From an uncultured Bacteroidales bacterium (GTDB lineage: Bacteria > Bacteroidota > Bacteroidia > Bacteroidales > Paludibacteraceae), in contig ONXE01000012.1 in NCBI GenBank assembly GCA_900321775.1, positions 1-18,621 on the forward strand: DNA of 18,621 nucleotides, read 5' to 3'. The notes below the pieces were generated by a model. The model was not told where the DNA came from. It searched no databases and saw nothing but the letters and a program-made list of their open reading frames with translations. The translations under genes were made by a program, and so were the position numbers. Shown here piece after piece: positions 1 through 7,834 of this stretch; the first letter of the stretch is position 1, and every line of letters starts with the position of its first letter.

Positions 1-816
1 GAGTTGCAGCGTTACTACAACGCCATTGGTATCCCTGTTTTCCAGGGCTATGGCCTTAGCGAGGCAACTCCTATCATCTGCGCCAACTCTGAGGGTCACG
101 CCATCTTCGGCTCGTCCGGACGTATCGTCAGCCCGATGGATTGCAAGATCTGCGATGCAGACGGTAAAGAAGTGCCGCCGCGTACCCGTGGTGAGATTGT
201 CATCCGAGGCGAGAACGTGATGGCCGGCTATTGGAAGAACCCCAAAGCGACAGAAGAAACGATAGTGGACGGCTGGTTGCACACCGGCGACATGGGATAT
301 GTGGACGACAACCATCCGGGCTACCTGTGGGTAGTGGGACGTTTCAAGTCGTTGCTCATCTCTGCCGATGGCGAGAAATATAGTCCCGAAGGTTTTGAGG
401 ACGGCCTGACTGACTACTCGAAGTACGTGGACAACACCATCCTGCATAATAGTCAGGACCCGTACACCATTGCGCTGATTGTGCCCAACAAAGATGCGCT
501 GAAGGAGTATGCCAAGTCGCAAGGTCTCGACCCTGCTTCGGAAGAGGGCAAGAAAGCTATGCTGCAGAAGATTCAGGACGAGGTGAACACCTACAAGAAG
601 GGCGGTAAACACTACGGTCAGTTCCCTGAGCGCTGGTTGCCCGCTGCGCTGGTTATCTGCGACGAGCCGTGGACCGAACAGAATCATCTGGTCAACTCGA
701 CCATGAAAGTGGTGCGTGGCAAAGTGGAGAAATATTTTGAAGACCGCATCAACTACGCTTACACCGAGGAGGGCAAGAACCTCTTCAACGAGAAAAATAT
801 GGCAGCACTGAACTAA
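1..816 (+). CDS. Long-chain acyl-CoA ligase (AMP-forming), 3' part only
   Basis: The reading frame is open from base 1, so the gene begins before the window and only the last 271 codons are seen. The product belongs to the ANL adenylate-forming superfamily and would activate a fatty acid with ATP to an acyl-adenylate and then to acyl-CoA at the cytoplasmic face of the membrane. Visible motifs, in window codons, are GYGLSE at 16-21 (adenine/acyl pocket motif), TGD at 95-97 (the Asp that binds ribose), GRFK near 113-116 in the hinge to the mobile C-terminal domain, and the NSTMK lysine at about 236, the usual catalytic Lys of the adenylation half-reaction. The sequence around GRFK, with an E-x-Y-S-P-E element, and the long C-terminal domain resemble FadD15/ACSL-type long-chain ligases rather than acetyl-CoA synthetase. 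Chain-length preference cannot be judged. It ends in TAA at 814-816. The next gene lies 58 bases downstream. Confidence 0.9.
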   Translation, partial: ELQRYYNAIGIPVFQGYGLSEATPIICANSEGHAIFGSSGRIVSPMDCKICDADGKEVPPRTRGEIVIRGENVMAGYWKNPKATEETIVDGWLHTGDMGYVDDNHPGYLWVVGRFKSLLISADGEKYSPEGFEDGLTDYSKYVDNTILHNSQDPYTIALIVPNKDALKEYAKSQGLDPASEEGKKAMLQKIQDEVNTYKKGGKHYGQFPERWLPAALVICDEPWTEQNHLVNSTMKVVRGKVEKYFEDRINYAYTEEGKNLFNEKNMAALN

Positions 817-817
817 A

Positions 818-855
818 GTCCCTAACTACTTTAAGAACCGTAGGGCCTTAGGGAC
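818..855 (+). other. Inverted repeat between acyl-CoA ligase and aminopeptidase
   Basis: GTCCCTAA at 818-825 pairs exactly with TTAGGGAC at 848-855. Inside it CTAC (826-829) pairs with GTAG (840-843), leaving a 10-base loop and a four-base GGCC bulge on the 3' side. This begins one base after the ligase stop and ends 19 bases before the next start codon. No T-run follows, so it is not a textbook intrinsic terminator. It could be an attenuating or processing hairpin, or chance. Confidence 0.4.
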
Positions 856-874
856 CCTAAATAGTTGAAAGAAG

Positions 875-2668
875 ATGACAGTAAAAGAAAAAATAGCAGC
901 GTTGCGTGGGCTGATGCAGGAGCACGGTTTGGCAGCGTATATCGTGCCGGGTACCGATCCGCATGCGTCGGAATACATGGCGGCGCATTGGATGGAGACA
1001 ACCTGGCTCTCCGGCTTCAAAGGCGAAGCAGGCACCGTAGTAGTGACAATGCATGAAGCCAAACTGTTTACCGACAGTCGGTACTACTTGCAAGCTGGTA
1101 TCGAACTGCAAGGCACCGGCATCGACCTGATGCGCGCTTCAGACATTGACTGTCCGAGCATCAACGACTGGTTGAAAAGCGTGCTGAAAGAGGGCGAGAA
1201 AGTGGGTGTTAACCCCGAGATGTTCTCCGTCAACGGTTACAGCGAGATGAAAGCCGAGTTTGGTGAGTCCGGCTTGGGACTCGTCAGCGTGGACTTGATT
1301 CGTCCGCTTTGGACAGAAGGTCGCCCTGCTATTCCGCAGTCGCCTCTCTATGAGTATGAAGAGCGTTTTGCCGGCGAGAGTGTAGCATCCAAGCTGCAGC
1401 GTATCCGTCAGAAGATAGCTGCCAAGAAAGCCGATGCGATGGTGATCTCCGCTTTGGACGAGATAGCCTGGCTGCTGAACATCCGCGGCTGCGACATCGA
1501 GTTCAACCCGCAGGTAATCAGTTATGTAGTGCTGGAACAGGATAAGTGCACACTGTTTGTTTTGCCGGAGAAAATCGACGCGAAAGCGGCCAAATATTTG
1601 GCGGCGCAGGGTGTCGCAACGAAAAACTACGAAGAAGTATTCAGTTACCTGCGCGATTTGAAGAGCGTTGTGCTGTATGACGGAGCCAAAGTGAACGAGG
1701 CGCTGTTCGAGGCAATCGGAGGCAAGTCAGTCAATGCGCAATCGCCTATCCTTACCGACAAAGCGCATAAGAATGCCGTGGAGATAGAGGGTGAACGCAA
1801 GGCGATGCTGCAGGACAGCATTGCGCTGACGCGGTTCTTCAAGTGGCTTGAAGAAGAGGCATTCAGGGGCTGTAAGAAGCAGACCGAATGGAGTCTGATG
1901 GAGAAACTGCACGAGTTCCGTCTCAAGGGAGAGAATTTCGTTGAAGAGTGTTTCGGAACGATTGCGGGTTATAAAGGCAATGGTGCTATCGTGCATTATG
2001 CCGCTACGCAGGACAACTGCGCGGAGGTTAAGCCCGAAGGTATGCTGCTGCTGGATTCCGGAGGTCAGTATCTGGATGGAACCACAGACATCACCCGCAC
2101 CGTTTGGTTGGGAGGAACTATTCCGGCTCAGGCCAAGCGCGACTACACCTATGTGCTGAAAGGCCATCTGATGTTAGGACATATCCGTTGGCCGCGAGGT
2201 ACCAGAGGTAATCAGTTGGACGCTCTGGCCAAGCAGTATATGTGGCAGGCCGGAATCACCTTCGGCCACGGTACAGGTCACGGAGTAGGGCATTTCCTGG
2301 GTTGCCATGAGGGACCGCAGAACATCCGCACGGATATGAACCCCACAGTGTTGGAGGCAGGACATATCTGCTCCAACGAGCCGGGCATCTATCGTACAGG
2401 CGAATGGGGTATCCGCACTGAGAACCTTGTGACCGTGATTCCTGCTCCGAGGACAGAGGCTTGCACCACCGATGATGAGTTCCTAACCTGGGAGACGCTG
2501 ACGCTGTGCTTCTACGACACGACGCTCATCGACATGAGTCTGATGACAAAACAAGAGATTGAGTGGATTAACGCTTACCACAAGAAAGTATATGAACTGA
2601 CGGCTCCGCACCTGACAAAAGATGAGGCGATGTGGCTGCAAAACAAATGTAAACCGATTCAACTGTAA
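875..2668 (+). CDS. Xaa-Pro aminopeptidase (aminopeptidase P, peptidase M24B)
   Basis: A cytosolic metallopeptidase that removes the N-terminal residue from peptides with proline in second position. At 597 residues it is the long three-domain form (like eukaryotic XPNPEP1 and Bacteroidota homologues), not the roughly 440-residue E. coli PepP form. The layout is a creatinase-N-like domain (about 1-130), a second such domain (about 160-305), the pita-bread M24 catalytic domain (about 310-520) and a short M24 C-terminal domain (about 535-597, containing ETLTLCFYDTTLID). All five dinuclear metal ligands are visible: D394, D405 (in DITRT), H469 (in HGTGHGVGH), E502 (in NEPG) and E516 (in GIRTEN). 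H465 and H478 match the accessory active-site histidines. The ATG at 875 has an A/G-rich upstream (GAAAGAAG). Its TAA stop shares one base with the argS start, which suggests a shared transcript and translational coupling. Confidence 0.95.
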   Translation: MTVKEKIAALRGLMQEHGLAAYIVPGTDPHASEYMAAHWMETTWLSGFKGEAGTVVVTMHEAKLFTDSRYYLQAGIELQGTGIDLMRASDIDCPSINDWLKSVLKEGEKVGVNPEMFSVNGYSEMKAEFGESGLGLVSVDLIRPLWTEGRPAIPQSPLYEYEERFAGESVASKLQRIRQKIAAKKADAMVISALDEIAWLLNIRGCDIEFNPQVISYVVLEQDKCTLFVLPEKIDAKAAKYLAAQGVATKNYEEVFSYLRDLKSVVLYDGAKVNEALFEAIGGKSVNAQSPILTDKAHKNAVEIEGERKAMLQDSIALTRFFKWLEEEAFRGCKKQTEWSLMEKLHEFRLKGENFVEECFGTIAGYKGNGAIVHYAATQDNCAEVKPEGMLLLDSGGQYLDGTTDITRTVWLGGTIPAQAKRDYTYVLKGHLMLGHIRWPRGTRGNQLDALAKQYMWQAGITFGHGTGHGVGHFLGCHEGPQNIRTDMNPTVLEAGHICSNEPGIYRTGEWGIRTENLVTVIPAPRTEACTTDDEFLTWETLTLCFYDTTLIDMSLMTKQEIEWINAYHKKVYELTAPHLTKDEAMWLQNKCKPIQL

Positions 2669-4446
2669 TGACACTGGAACAACAACTGGCCGCCCAAGTC
2701 AAGGTCGTCGTGAAAGACCTGTATGGCATCGAGGCGGATGACAAACAAATTCAACTGCAGAAAACAAGGCCGGAGTTTGAGGGCAACCTGACGCTGGTCG
2801 TCTTCCCGTTTGTGAAAGCCGCACGCAAGGCTCCCGCTCAAGTGGCGCAGGAGATTGGCGAACGTCTGGTAGGCGAACTGGTAGAGCGCTTCAACGCAGT
2901 TCAGGGCTTCCTGAATATGGTGATTGCGCAGGACTACTGGGTACACTGCCTGGAGAAGATTGCTGCTGACGAGCGCTATGGTTTGACGCCTGTGACGCCC
3001 GAGAGCAAACTGATGATGGTAGAGTACAGTTCGCCTAACACCAATAAACCGCTGCATTTGGGACACGTAAGGAACAACCTGCTTGGTTGGTCTATCGCGC
3101 AGATTCAGGAAGCCAATGGCTGGAAAGTGGTCAAGACCAACATTGTCAACGACCGCGGCATCCATATCTGCAAGTCGATGTTGGCCTGGCTGCGTTACGG
3201 AAACGGTGAGACGCCGGAGAGTTCGGGCAAGAAGGGCGATCACCTGATTGGCGACTACTACGTGCGTTTCGACAAAGAGTATCGCAAACAGATAGCCGAA
3301 CTTGTGGCCGGAGGTATGGACGAAGAGACCGCCAAGAAAGAGGCTCCTCTGATGAAGGAAGCACAGGCGATGCTGCTCAAGTGGGAACAGAACGACCCCG
3401 AAGTGCGTGCCTTGTGGAAGAAGATGAACGACTGGGTGTACGCCGGTTTTGACGAGACGTACAAGATGATGGGCGTCAGTTTCGACACTATCTACTACGA
3501 GTCGAACACGTATCTGGAGGGCAAGAAAGAGGTGGAACGTGGCGAGAAAGAAGGCTTGTTCTACCGCCGCGAGGACAACAGCGTCTGGGCGGACCTGACC
3601 AAGGATGGTCTGGACGAGAAGTTGCTGCTGCGCTCAGACGGTACGTCAGTGTATATGACGCAAGACATCGGCACAGCCAAGTTGCGCTTCCGGGATTATC
3701 CTATCGACAAGATGGTGTATGTGGTAGGCAACGAGCAGGAGTATCACTTCAAGGTGTTGAGTATTCTGCTGGACCGTTTGGGATTCCCCTTCGGAAAGGA
3801 ACTGGTGCATTTCAGTTACGGAATGGTGGAATTGCCTAACGGCAAGATGAAGAGCCGAGAGGGCACAGTGGTTGATGCCGACGAGCTGATGGCTGCTATG
3901 ATTCAGGATGCCAAAGAGGTCAGCAAAGACAAGGTGCTTCGCCTGAATGATATCAATGAAGAAGAGCAGAACGAGATAGCCCGCAAGGTAGGTCTTGGTG
4001 CGCTGAAGTACTTCATCTTGAAGGTGGATCCGCGCAAGAACATGCTGTTCAATCCCGAGGAGTCCATCGACTTCAACGGCAACACCGGACCTTTTATACA
4101 ATACACGTATGCGCGTATAAGGTCCGTGCTTCGCAAAGCCGCCGAGCAGGAGCAGGCGAAGACAGGCAAGATTAGTCTGGAGGAGAAGGAGATAGAACTG
4201 ATTCAGCGAATCACCGAGTTCCCGAATGTAATCAAACAGGCGGGAGAGGAGTTCTCGCCCGCCGTAATCTGCAACTACGCTTATGCGCTGGCACAGGCAT
4301 TCAACTCGTTCTATCACGACTATTCCATCCTGAACGAACCTGATGAGGCGAAACGGGCGTTCCGCGTGCAGTTGTCAGCCGTTATTGCCCGCACCATTCG
4401 TCAGGCTATGATGTTGCTCGGAATAGAAGTGCCGGAGAGGATGTAA
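2668..4446 (+). CDS. argS: Arginyl-tRNA synthetase
   Basis: Class I aminoacyl-tRNA synthetase that charges tRNA-Arg in the cytosol; essential. The 592 residues are full length for the family. An N-terminal tRNA-binding domain (about 1-105) precedes the Rossmann catalytic core with the HIGH-type motif HLGH at 130-133 in the context SPNTNKPLHLGH. NDRG at about 161-164 follows. The KMSKS-equivalent is GKMKSREGT at 392-400, a relaxed version often seen in ArgRS. The DALR-type helical anticodon-binding domain occupies about 470-592 and ends in the typical LGIEVPERM. The ATG uses the last A of the preceding TAA stop (TAATG at 2666-2670), so the two genes overlap by one base and are probably translated from one message. 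Pairing with an aminopeptidase has no obvious functional meaning beyond shared growth-linked expression. Confidence 0.97.
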   Translation: MTLEQQLAAQVKVVVKDLYGIEADDKQIQLQKTRPEFEGNLTLVVFPFVKAARKAPAQVAQEIGERLVGELVERFNAVQGFLNMVIAQDYWVHCLEKIAADERYGLTPVTPESKLMMVEYSSPNTNKPLHLGHVRNNLLGWSIAQIQEANGWKVVKTNIVNDRGIHICKSMLAWLRYGNGETPESSGKKGDHLIGDYYVRFDKEYRKQIAELVAGGMDEETAKKEAPLMKEAQAMLLKWEQNDPEVRALWKKMNDWVYAGFDETYKMMGVSFDTIYYESNTYLEGKKEVERGEKEGLFYRREDNSVWADLTKDGLDEKLLLRSDGTSVYMTQDIGTAKLRFRDYPIDKMVYVVGNEQEYHFKVLSILLDRLGFPFGKELVHFSYGMVELPNGKMKSREGTVVDADELMAAMIQDAKEVSKDKVLRLNDINEEEQNEIARKVGLGALKYFILKVDPRKNMLFNPEESIDFNGNTGPFIQYTYARIRSVLRKAAEQEQAKTGKISLEEKEIELIQRITEFPNVIKQAGEEFSPAVICNYAYALAQAFNSFYHDYSILNEPDEAKRAFRVQLSAVIARTIRQAMMLLGIEVPERM

Positions 4447-4490
4447 ACACAATTAACAAACACCATAATAACCACTAAACAATCAAAAGT
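4447..4490 (+). promoter_or_regulatory. A/C-rich, nearly G-free leader of the rubrerythrin gene
   Basis: The 44 bases between the argS stop and the rubrerythrin ATG contain one G on the coding strand (4489). There is no Shine-Dalgarno, and the ATG follows a run of A (AAAAGT). Bacteroidota commonly initiate without a Shine-Dalgarno and favour A at about -3 and -6, which this leader has. I find no TAnnTTTG promoter word here, so transcription may continue from argS. Confidence 0.4.
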
Positions 4491-5042
4491 ATGAAAAGCA
4501 AGAAATTTATCTGCCCGATTTGCGGGTTTGTATTCGAAGGCGAAGAAGCTCCCGAACGTTGCCCACAGTGCAAACAGATCGTTGAATGGAAAGTAGTGGA
4601 CGAGTCCGCTGGCATCCAGTTCGCGTGTGAGCATATCATTGGCGTGGCCAAGAACTGCGACGAGGAGATGAAGAAAGACCTGAATGCTCATTTCATGGGC
4701 GAGGCTACTGAAGTAGGCATGTATTTGGCGATGTCCCGTCAAGCTGACCGTGAGGGTTATCCTGAGATTGCGGCAGCATTCCGTCAGTATGCCTTTGAAG
4801 AGGCCGAGCATTGCGCCAAGTTTGCCGAGTTGCTGGGTGATGTCGTTTGGGACACCAAGACCAATGTGCAGAAGCGTATGTTGGCAGAAGCCGGTGCATG
4901 TGAGGACAAACTGCGCATCGCCAAGCGTGCCAAAGCACTGGACCTCGATGCTATCCATGATACTGTTCATGAGATGGCCAAGGACGAGGCTCGCCATGGC
5001 GCCGGTTTCCAGGGTCTTTGGAAGCGCTATTTTGAGAAATAA
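4491..5042 (+). CDS. rbr: Reverse rubrerythrin (N-terminal rubredoxin domain plus ferritin-like diiron domain)
   Basis: A non-haem iron peroxidase that protects anaerobes by reducing hydrogen peroxide, fed with electrons through its rubredoxin-type centre. The 183-residue protein has the rubredoxin-like Fe(Cys)4 site first: C8-P-I-C11 and C24-P-Q-C27. A four-helix ferritin-like domain follows (about 45-183). Candidate diiron ligands are E71 (GEATE), E104-A-E-H107, E138 and E166-A-R-H169. Classical rubrerythrin has the rubredoxin domain at the C-terminus, so this is the 'reverse' order known from clostridial revRbr. Biochemical peroxidase activity in those homologues is established; here it is inferred. 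It is the last plus-strand gene and is followed by a strong hairpin, so it ends its transcription unit. Its position after argS suggests read-through, perhaps with an additional stress promoter that I cannot see. Confidence 0.92.
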   Translation: MKSKKFICPICGFVFEGEEAPERCPQCKQIVEWKVVDESAGIQFACEHIIGVAKNCDEEMKKDLNAHFMGEATEVGMYLAMSRQADREGYPEIAAAFRQYAFEEAEHCAKFAELLGDVVWDTKTNVQKRMLAEAGACEDKLRIAKRAKALDLDAIHDTVHEMAKDEARHGAGFQGLWKRYFEK

Positions 5043-5061
5043 TTAAGTCCTCACTTACAAT

Positions 5062-5091
5062 GAAACAGCCTCCGGTTAAGGGGGCTGTTTC
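5062..5091. terminator. Probable bidirectional intrinsic terminator between convergent blocks
   Basis: GAAACAGCCTCC (5062-5073) pairs with GGGGGCTGTTTC (5080-5091) over 12 bp with one G-T wobble, closing a six-base loop (GGTTAA). It lies 19 bases after the rubrerythrin stop and 16 bases after the 3' end of the convergent CoA-transferase gene. The stem ends in a T-rich arm (TGTTTCTATTT) on the plus strand. The symmetric A-rich arm gives the minus-strand transcript a similar, weaker U-rich end, so it probably serves both. Confidence 0.85.
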
Positions 5092-5107
5092 TATTTGAGA
5101 AGGAGAC

Positions 5108-6406
5108 CTACTTTACGTAGAGAAATCCCGGTCCGAAGCGTTCGAATGCACTGCGTTCGAGCGCTTCTCTGTCATCGGGGTGTGCTATCTCGATGAGGGC
5201 TTTGGCGCGTGCTGCTGTTGTCTTGCCGCGCAAGTAGGCGATGCCCCATTCCGTGACGATATACTGTGCCTGGAAACGGGTCGTGACTACGCCGGCTCCG
5301 GGAGCTAGATGCGGCACAATCTTGCTGCGCCCTTTGGCCGTACGCGAGGGTAGGGCAATGAAGCATTTTCCGCCCTCGCTGAGGCTGGCACCATACATGA
5401 AATCGTGTTGGCCGCCTACGCCGGAGATGATGGTATCGCCGATGGAGTCCGCGCAGATTTGGCCTGTAAGGTCCACTTCGACGGCGGAGTTGATGGCCAT
5501 AGCTTTGCGGTTCTGACAGATAATACGCGGGTCGTTGGTCCAGGCTACGTCTTTGATGACGAAGTCGGGGTTGCCGTCTATGTGGTCATAGAGTGCGCGC
5601 GAACCGAGAACCAGCGAACCTACGGATTTACCCGGGAGAATGGTCTTCTGCGAGTTGTCGATGATGCCTTTTTTGATGAGCGGAAGCACGCCATCCGTTA
5701 TGGCCTCTGTGTGAAGACCGAGGTGTTTGTGGTCGTGCAGTGCGTCAAGTACAGCATTGGGAATGCCTCCCACACCTATCTGCAGACATGCGCCATCGGG
5801 AATCTGGTCAGCTATGAATTGGCCTATTTTGCGGTCATCGGGCGAGATAGTCGGGGTCGGAACTTCCACAAGAGGTATGTCGGCACGGATAGCAGCGGTA
5901 ATACAGCTCTCGTGGATGACCGGGTCGCCGAAAGTGCGGGGCATATGTTTGTTCACCTGCGCCAGGATGATGCGGCTGCATTCCTGTCCGGAGAAGGCGA
6001 TGTCTGCCGAGATGCCGAAGGAGCAGAATCCGTTCTCGTCCGGCTCGCTGACGTTGAGTAGTGTGACATCTACGGGCACGGTTCCGTCGCGGAAGAGTCC
6101 GGGTACTTCTCCGAGGAAGCATGGAATGGTGTCGGCAACGCCGCTGCGAGTGGCATCCCGAAGCCAGTTAGGTACGAAGATTGTCTCTGCGTGCATGGCG
6201 TTCATCAGTTCCTGTGTGGCCCATGGCGCTTGTTCCGGAAGAATGCCGAATCCTGCAATGAGGTGCAATCCGTGTACGCCGCCCTCTTTTGCGCGCTCGG
6301 TTAGCGCATCCAGTAGAGCGGTTGGTACTGACGTACTGCCCTGAATAACGATGGTGGCGTTATCGGGGATAAGGTTGACTGCTTCTCTTGGTGTTACGTA
6401 GTTCAT
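5108..6406 (-). CDS. Acetyl-CoA hydrolase / CoA-transferase family protein (4-hydroxybutyrate or butyryl-CoA:acetate CoA-transferase-like)
   Basis: Family I-type CoA-transferase of 432 residues, the usual size for AbfT/Cat2-like enzymes. These move CoA between an acyl-CoA and a carboxylate, usually acetate, through a glutamyl-CoA thioester. The likely catalytic Glu is E234 in LHTEAITDG. GVGGIPNAVL at about 211-220 and GGQHDF at 331-336 are the CoA-binding and oxyanion loops typical of the family. The C-terminus carries the usual TARAKALIEIAHPDDRE element. The start ATG is at 6406. It is the last gene of the minus-strand block, 83 bases after the aminotransferase, and faces the terminator at 5062-5091. 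The substrate is not determined by sequence. Candidates are butyryl-, propionyl-, 4-hydroxybutyryl-CoA or, given the neighbours, aryl-acetyl-CoA from IorAB. Pure hydrolase activity is also possible. Confidence 0.88.
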   Translation of the reverse strand: MNYVTPREAVNLIPDNATIVIQGSTSVPTALLDALTERAKEGGVHGLHLIAGFGILPEQAPWATQELMNAMHAETIFVPNWLRDATRSGVADTIPCFLGEVPGLFRDGTVPVDVTLLNVSEPDENGFCSFGISADIAFSGQECSRIILAQVNKHMPRTFGDPVIHESCITAAIRADIPLVEVPTPTISPDDRKIGQFIADQIPDGACLQIGVGGIPNAVLDALHDHKHLGLHTEAITDGVLPLIKKGIIDNSQKTILPGKSVGSLVLGSRALYDHIDGNPDFVIKDVAWTNDPRIICQNRKAMAINSAVEVDLTGQICADSIGDTIISGVGGQHDFMYGASLSEGGKCFIALPSRTAKGRSKIVPHLAPGAGVVTTRFQAQYIVTEWGIAYLRGKTTAARAKALIEIAHPDDREALERSAFERFGPGFLYVK

Positions 6407-6473
6407 TTTGCTTGTTCTTTTGGTACGAAGAGGTATCGAAGGTAGTACGGAGGCGGTTGCTAAAATATATGGA

Positions 6474-6481
6474 TACTTTTG
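6474..6481 (+). promoter_or_regulatory. TACTTTTG word matching the Bacteroidota -7 promoter element
   Basis: TACTTTTG matches the TAnnTTTG consensus for the -7 box of Bacteroidota primary-sigma promoters. It points to the plus strand, into the antisense of the aminotransferase 3' end. A TTG sits upstream at 6457-6459, but the 14-base spacer is shorter than the usual 19-21. No plus-strand gene follows, so it may be an antisense promoter or chance. Confidence 0.22.
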
Positions 6482-6489
6482 CGCGGCAA

Positions 6490-7806
6490 TTAGGATTTTT
6501 GAAAATCTCCCAATCGTTTATCCAGCGTCTTGAAATCGTCTTCGGAAGACAGTTTGGACACGCAGATTCGGATGCCTTGTTGCTCACTACACGTCGTGTT
6601 GAGCGTAATGGCGCAGATGCCACAACGCATTAGGCGTGAGAGTAGTTTTTCGCACTCCATAGGCTTGCCCGTTTCGGGGTCGATGTAGCCCATGGTGAAG
6701 AAGAAACCGTCGGAGATGGGCTCGTCGCCGTCTTTGTCATAGACGAGGTAGAAGTTATGCTTTTGGAAGATTTCCTTGCATTTGGCGGCGCGGCGGCCGT
6801 ACTCCTTCATGTCCTCGACGAAGTTAATCTTGCCCTCCACGGCTGCATTCATCATGGCTGCGAGCGCGTATTGCGTGGAGTGGACGGTTCCGCTGGACGA
6901 GGAATAGAGGTAGGTGTAGATATAATTACCGCCGAAGGTGTCCGTCAGGCCGTAACGCTCCTTGAGGAGTGGTGTTTTGAACTTGAACACGCGGGGCGAG
7001 AACACTGCAATAGCTATTCGTCCGCCGGCATAGGAGAATATCTTGCTGGCAGAGATGAGAAGCATATACCGTTCGGTGTATTTGGCCGCGGTGGGCGGGA
7101 AAGGCGGTTGGTAGGGCTTGCTGTAGTCCTTGCGAAAATCCATTCCCAAATAAGCGAGGTCCTCTACTACGAGTGCGTCATACTTGTCTGCCATTTCGGC
7201 GATAATCTTCAGTTCTTCTTCCGTAAGACATGCCCATGTAGGGTTGTTGGGGTTGCTGTAGAAGATGGAGCAAACGCGTCCTGACCGGAGGTACTCCTCG
7301 AGTTTGGCGCGCATTTTCTCGCCTCGGTAGTTGTAGATATCGAAGGAGATAGCCCGGATGCCGAGGATGTTGACCTGTGTGTGGTGTGCGGGGAATCCCG
7401 GGTCGATGAAGAGGATAGTGTCACGTCCTTTCTCATACTGGCTGAGGATGAGGAAGAGGGTGTAACTGGCCTGCATGGAGCCGACAGTGGGTACACAACA
7501 CTCGGGTGTCACTTTGACATCGAGGAAAGCCTCCACAAAACGCGCGGCGGCCTCTTTGAGGAACGGTTCACCGGCCACGTTGGCGTAGGTGTTGGGGACA
7601 CCTCTTTCGAGCGCTTCTTTCTCCGCCTCGATTCCATACTTGCAAGCGGGCAGTCCGGGCACGCCGAACTCCAGGTGCACAAATGGTTCTCCCAAAACGG
7701 GTTCCATGGCTCTGCTTACAGCCACACATTGGCGGATGTTGGCTTGTGAAATCTGTTCAATGCCATGCTCATTGAGCACGCGTTTATAGTCTTCTTCGTT
7801 AATCAT
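6490..7806 (-). CDS. PLP-dependent aminotransferase, class I/II (probably aromatic or branched 2-oxo acid partner of IorAB)
   Basis: Fold-type I aminotransferase of 438 residues, cytosolic, exchanging an amino acid and a 2-oxo acid. The PLP lysine is K255 in ISASKIFSYAGGR, with R263 as the phosphate-binding Arg. NPNNPT at 185-190 holds the Asn that contacts PLP O3', and D216 and Y219 follow in VVEDLAYLG. R413 in GIRICVS is the expected carboxylate-binding Arg. The start is ATG at 7806, with AAAGGA at 7821-7816 giving an unusually good Shine-Dalgarno for this group, nine bases from the ATG. It lies 28 bases downstream of iorB, so it probably belongs to the ior transcript. This makes aromatic amino acid to aryl-pyruvate conversion its likely job (inference from context). 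Sequence alone does not separate aromatic, alanine, aspartate or methionine specificity. Confidence 0.88.
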   Translation of the reverse strand: MINEEDYKRVLNEHGIEQISQANIRQCVAVSRAMEPVLGEPFVHLEFGVPGLPACKYGIEAEKEALERGVPNTYANVAGEPFLKEAAARFVEAFLDVKVTPECCVPTVGSMQASYTLFLILSQYEKGRDTILFIDPGFPAHHTQVNILGIRAISFDIYNYRGEKMRAKLEEYLRSGRVCSIFYSNPNNPTWACLTEEELKIIAEMADKYDALVVEDLAYLGMDFRKDYSKPYQPPFPPTAAKYTERYMLLISASKIFSYAGGRIAIAVFSPRVFKFKTPLLKERYGLTDTFGGNYIYTYLYSSSSGTVHSTQYALAAMMNAAVEGKINFVEDMKEYGRRAAKCKEIFQKHNFYLVYDKDGDEPISDGFFFTMGYIDPETGKPMECEKLLSRLMRCGICAITLNTTCSEQQGIRICVSKLSSEDDFKTLDKRLGDFQKS

Positions 7807-7834
7807 AGTGTTTAATCCTTTCTTCTATAGAATC

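Noticed and set aside
3646..4317. 223-codon open frame on the minus strand inside argS
   Set aside because: argS is unambiguous from its HLGH and KMSKS-type motifs across the whole span; the antisense product resembles nothing.
4401..4997. 198-codon minus-strand frame across the argS end and rubrerythrin
   Set aside because: It runs antisense to the cysteine and iron-ligand codons of rubrerythrin and has no family features of its own.
5405..6061. 218-codon plus-strand frame antisense to the CoA-transferase
   Set aside because: The minus-strand gene is complete with family motifs across the span. The plus frame has no domain, and its start lies mid-gene.
6482..6492. TTGCCGCGCAA (minus strand) as a terminator after the aminotransferase
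   Set aside because: Only a four-base stem with a three-base loop and no proper T-run; too weak to call.
7823..7832. 10-bp palindrome TTCTATAGAA between iorB and the aminotransferase
   Set aside because: Short, AT-rich palindromes of this size are expected by chance; it is too short to form a stable hairpin.
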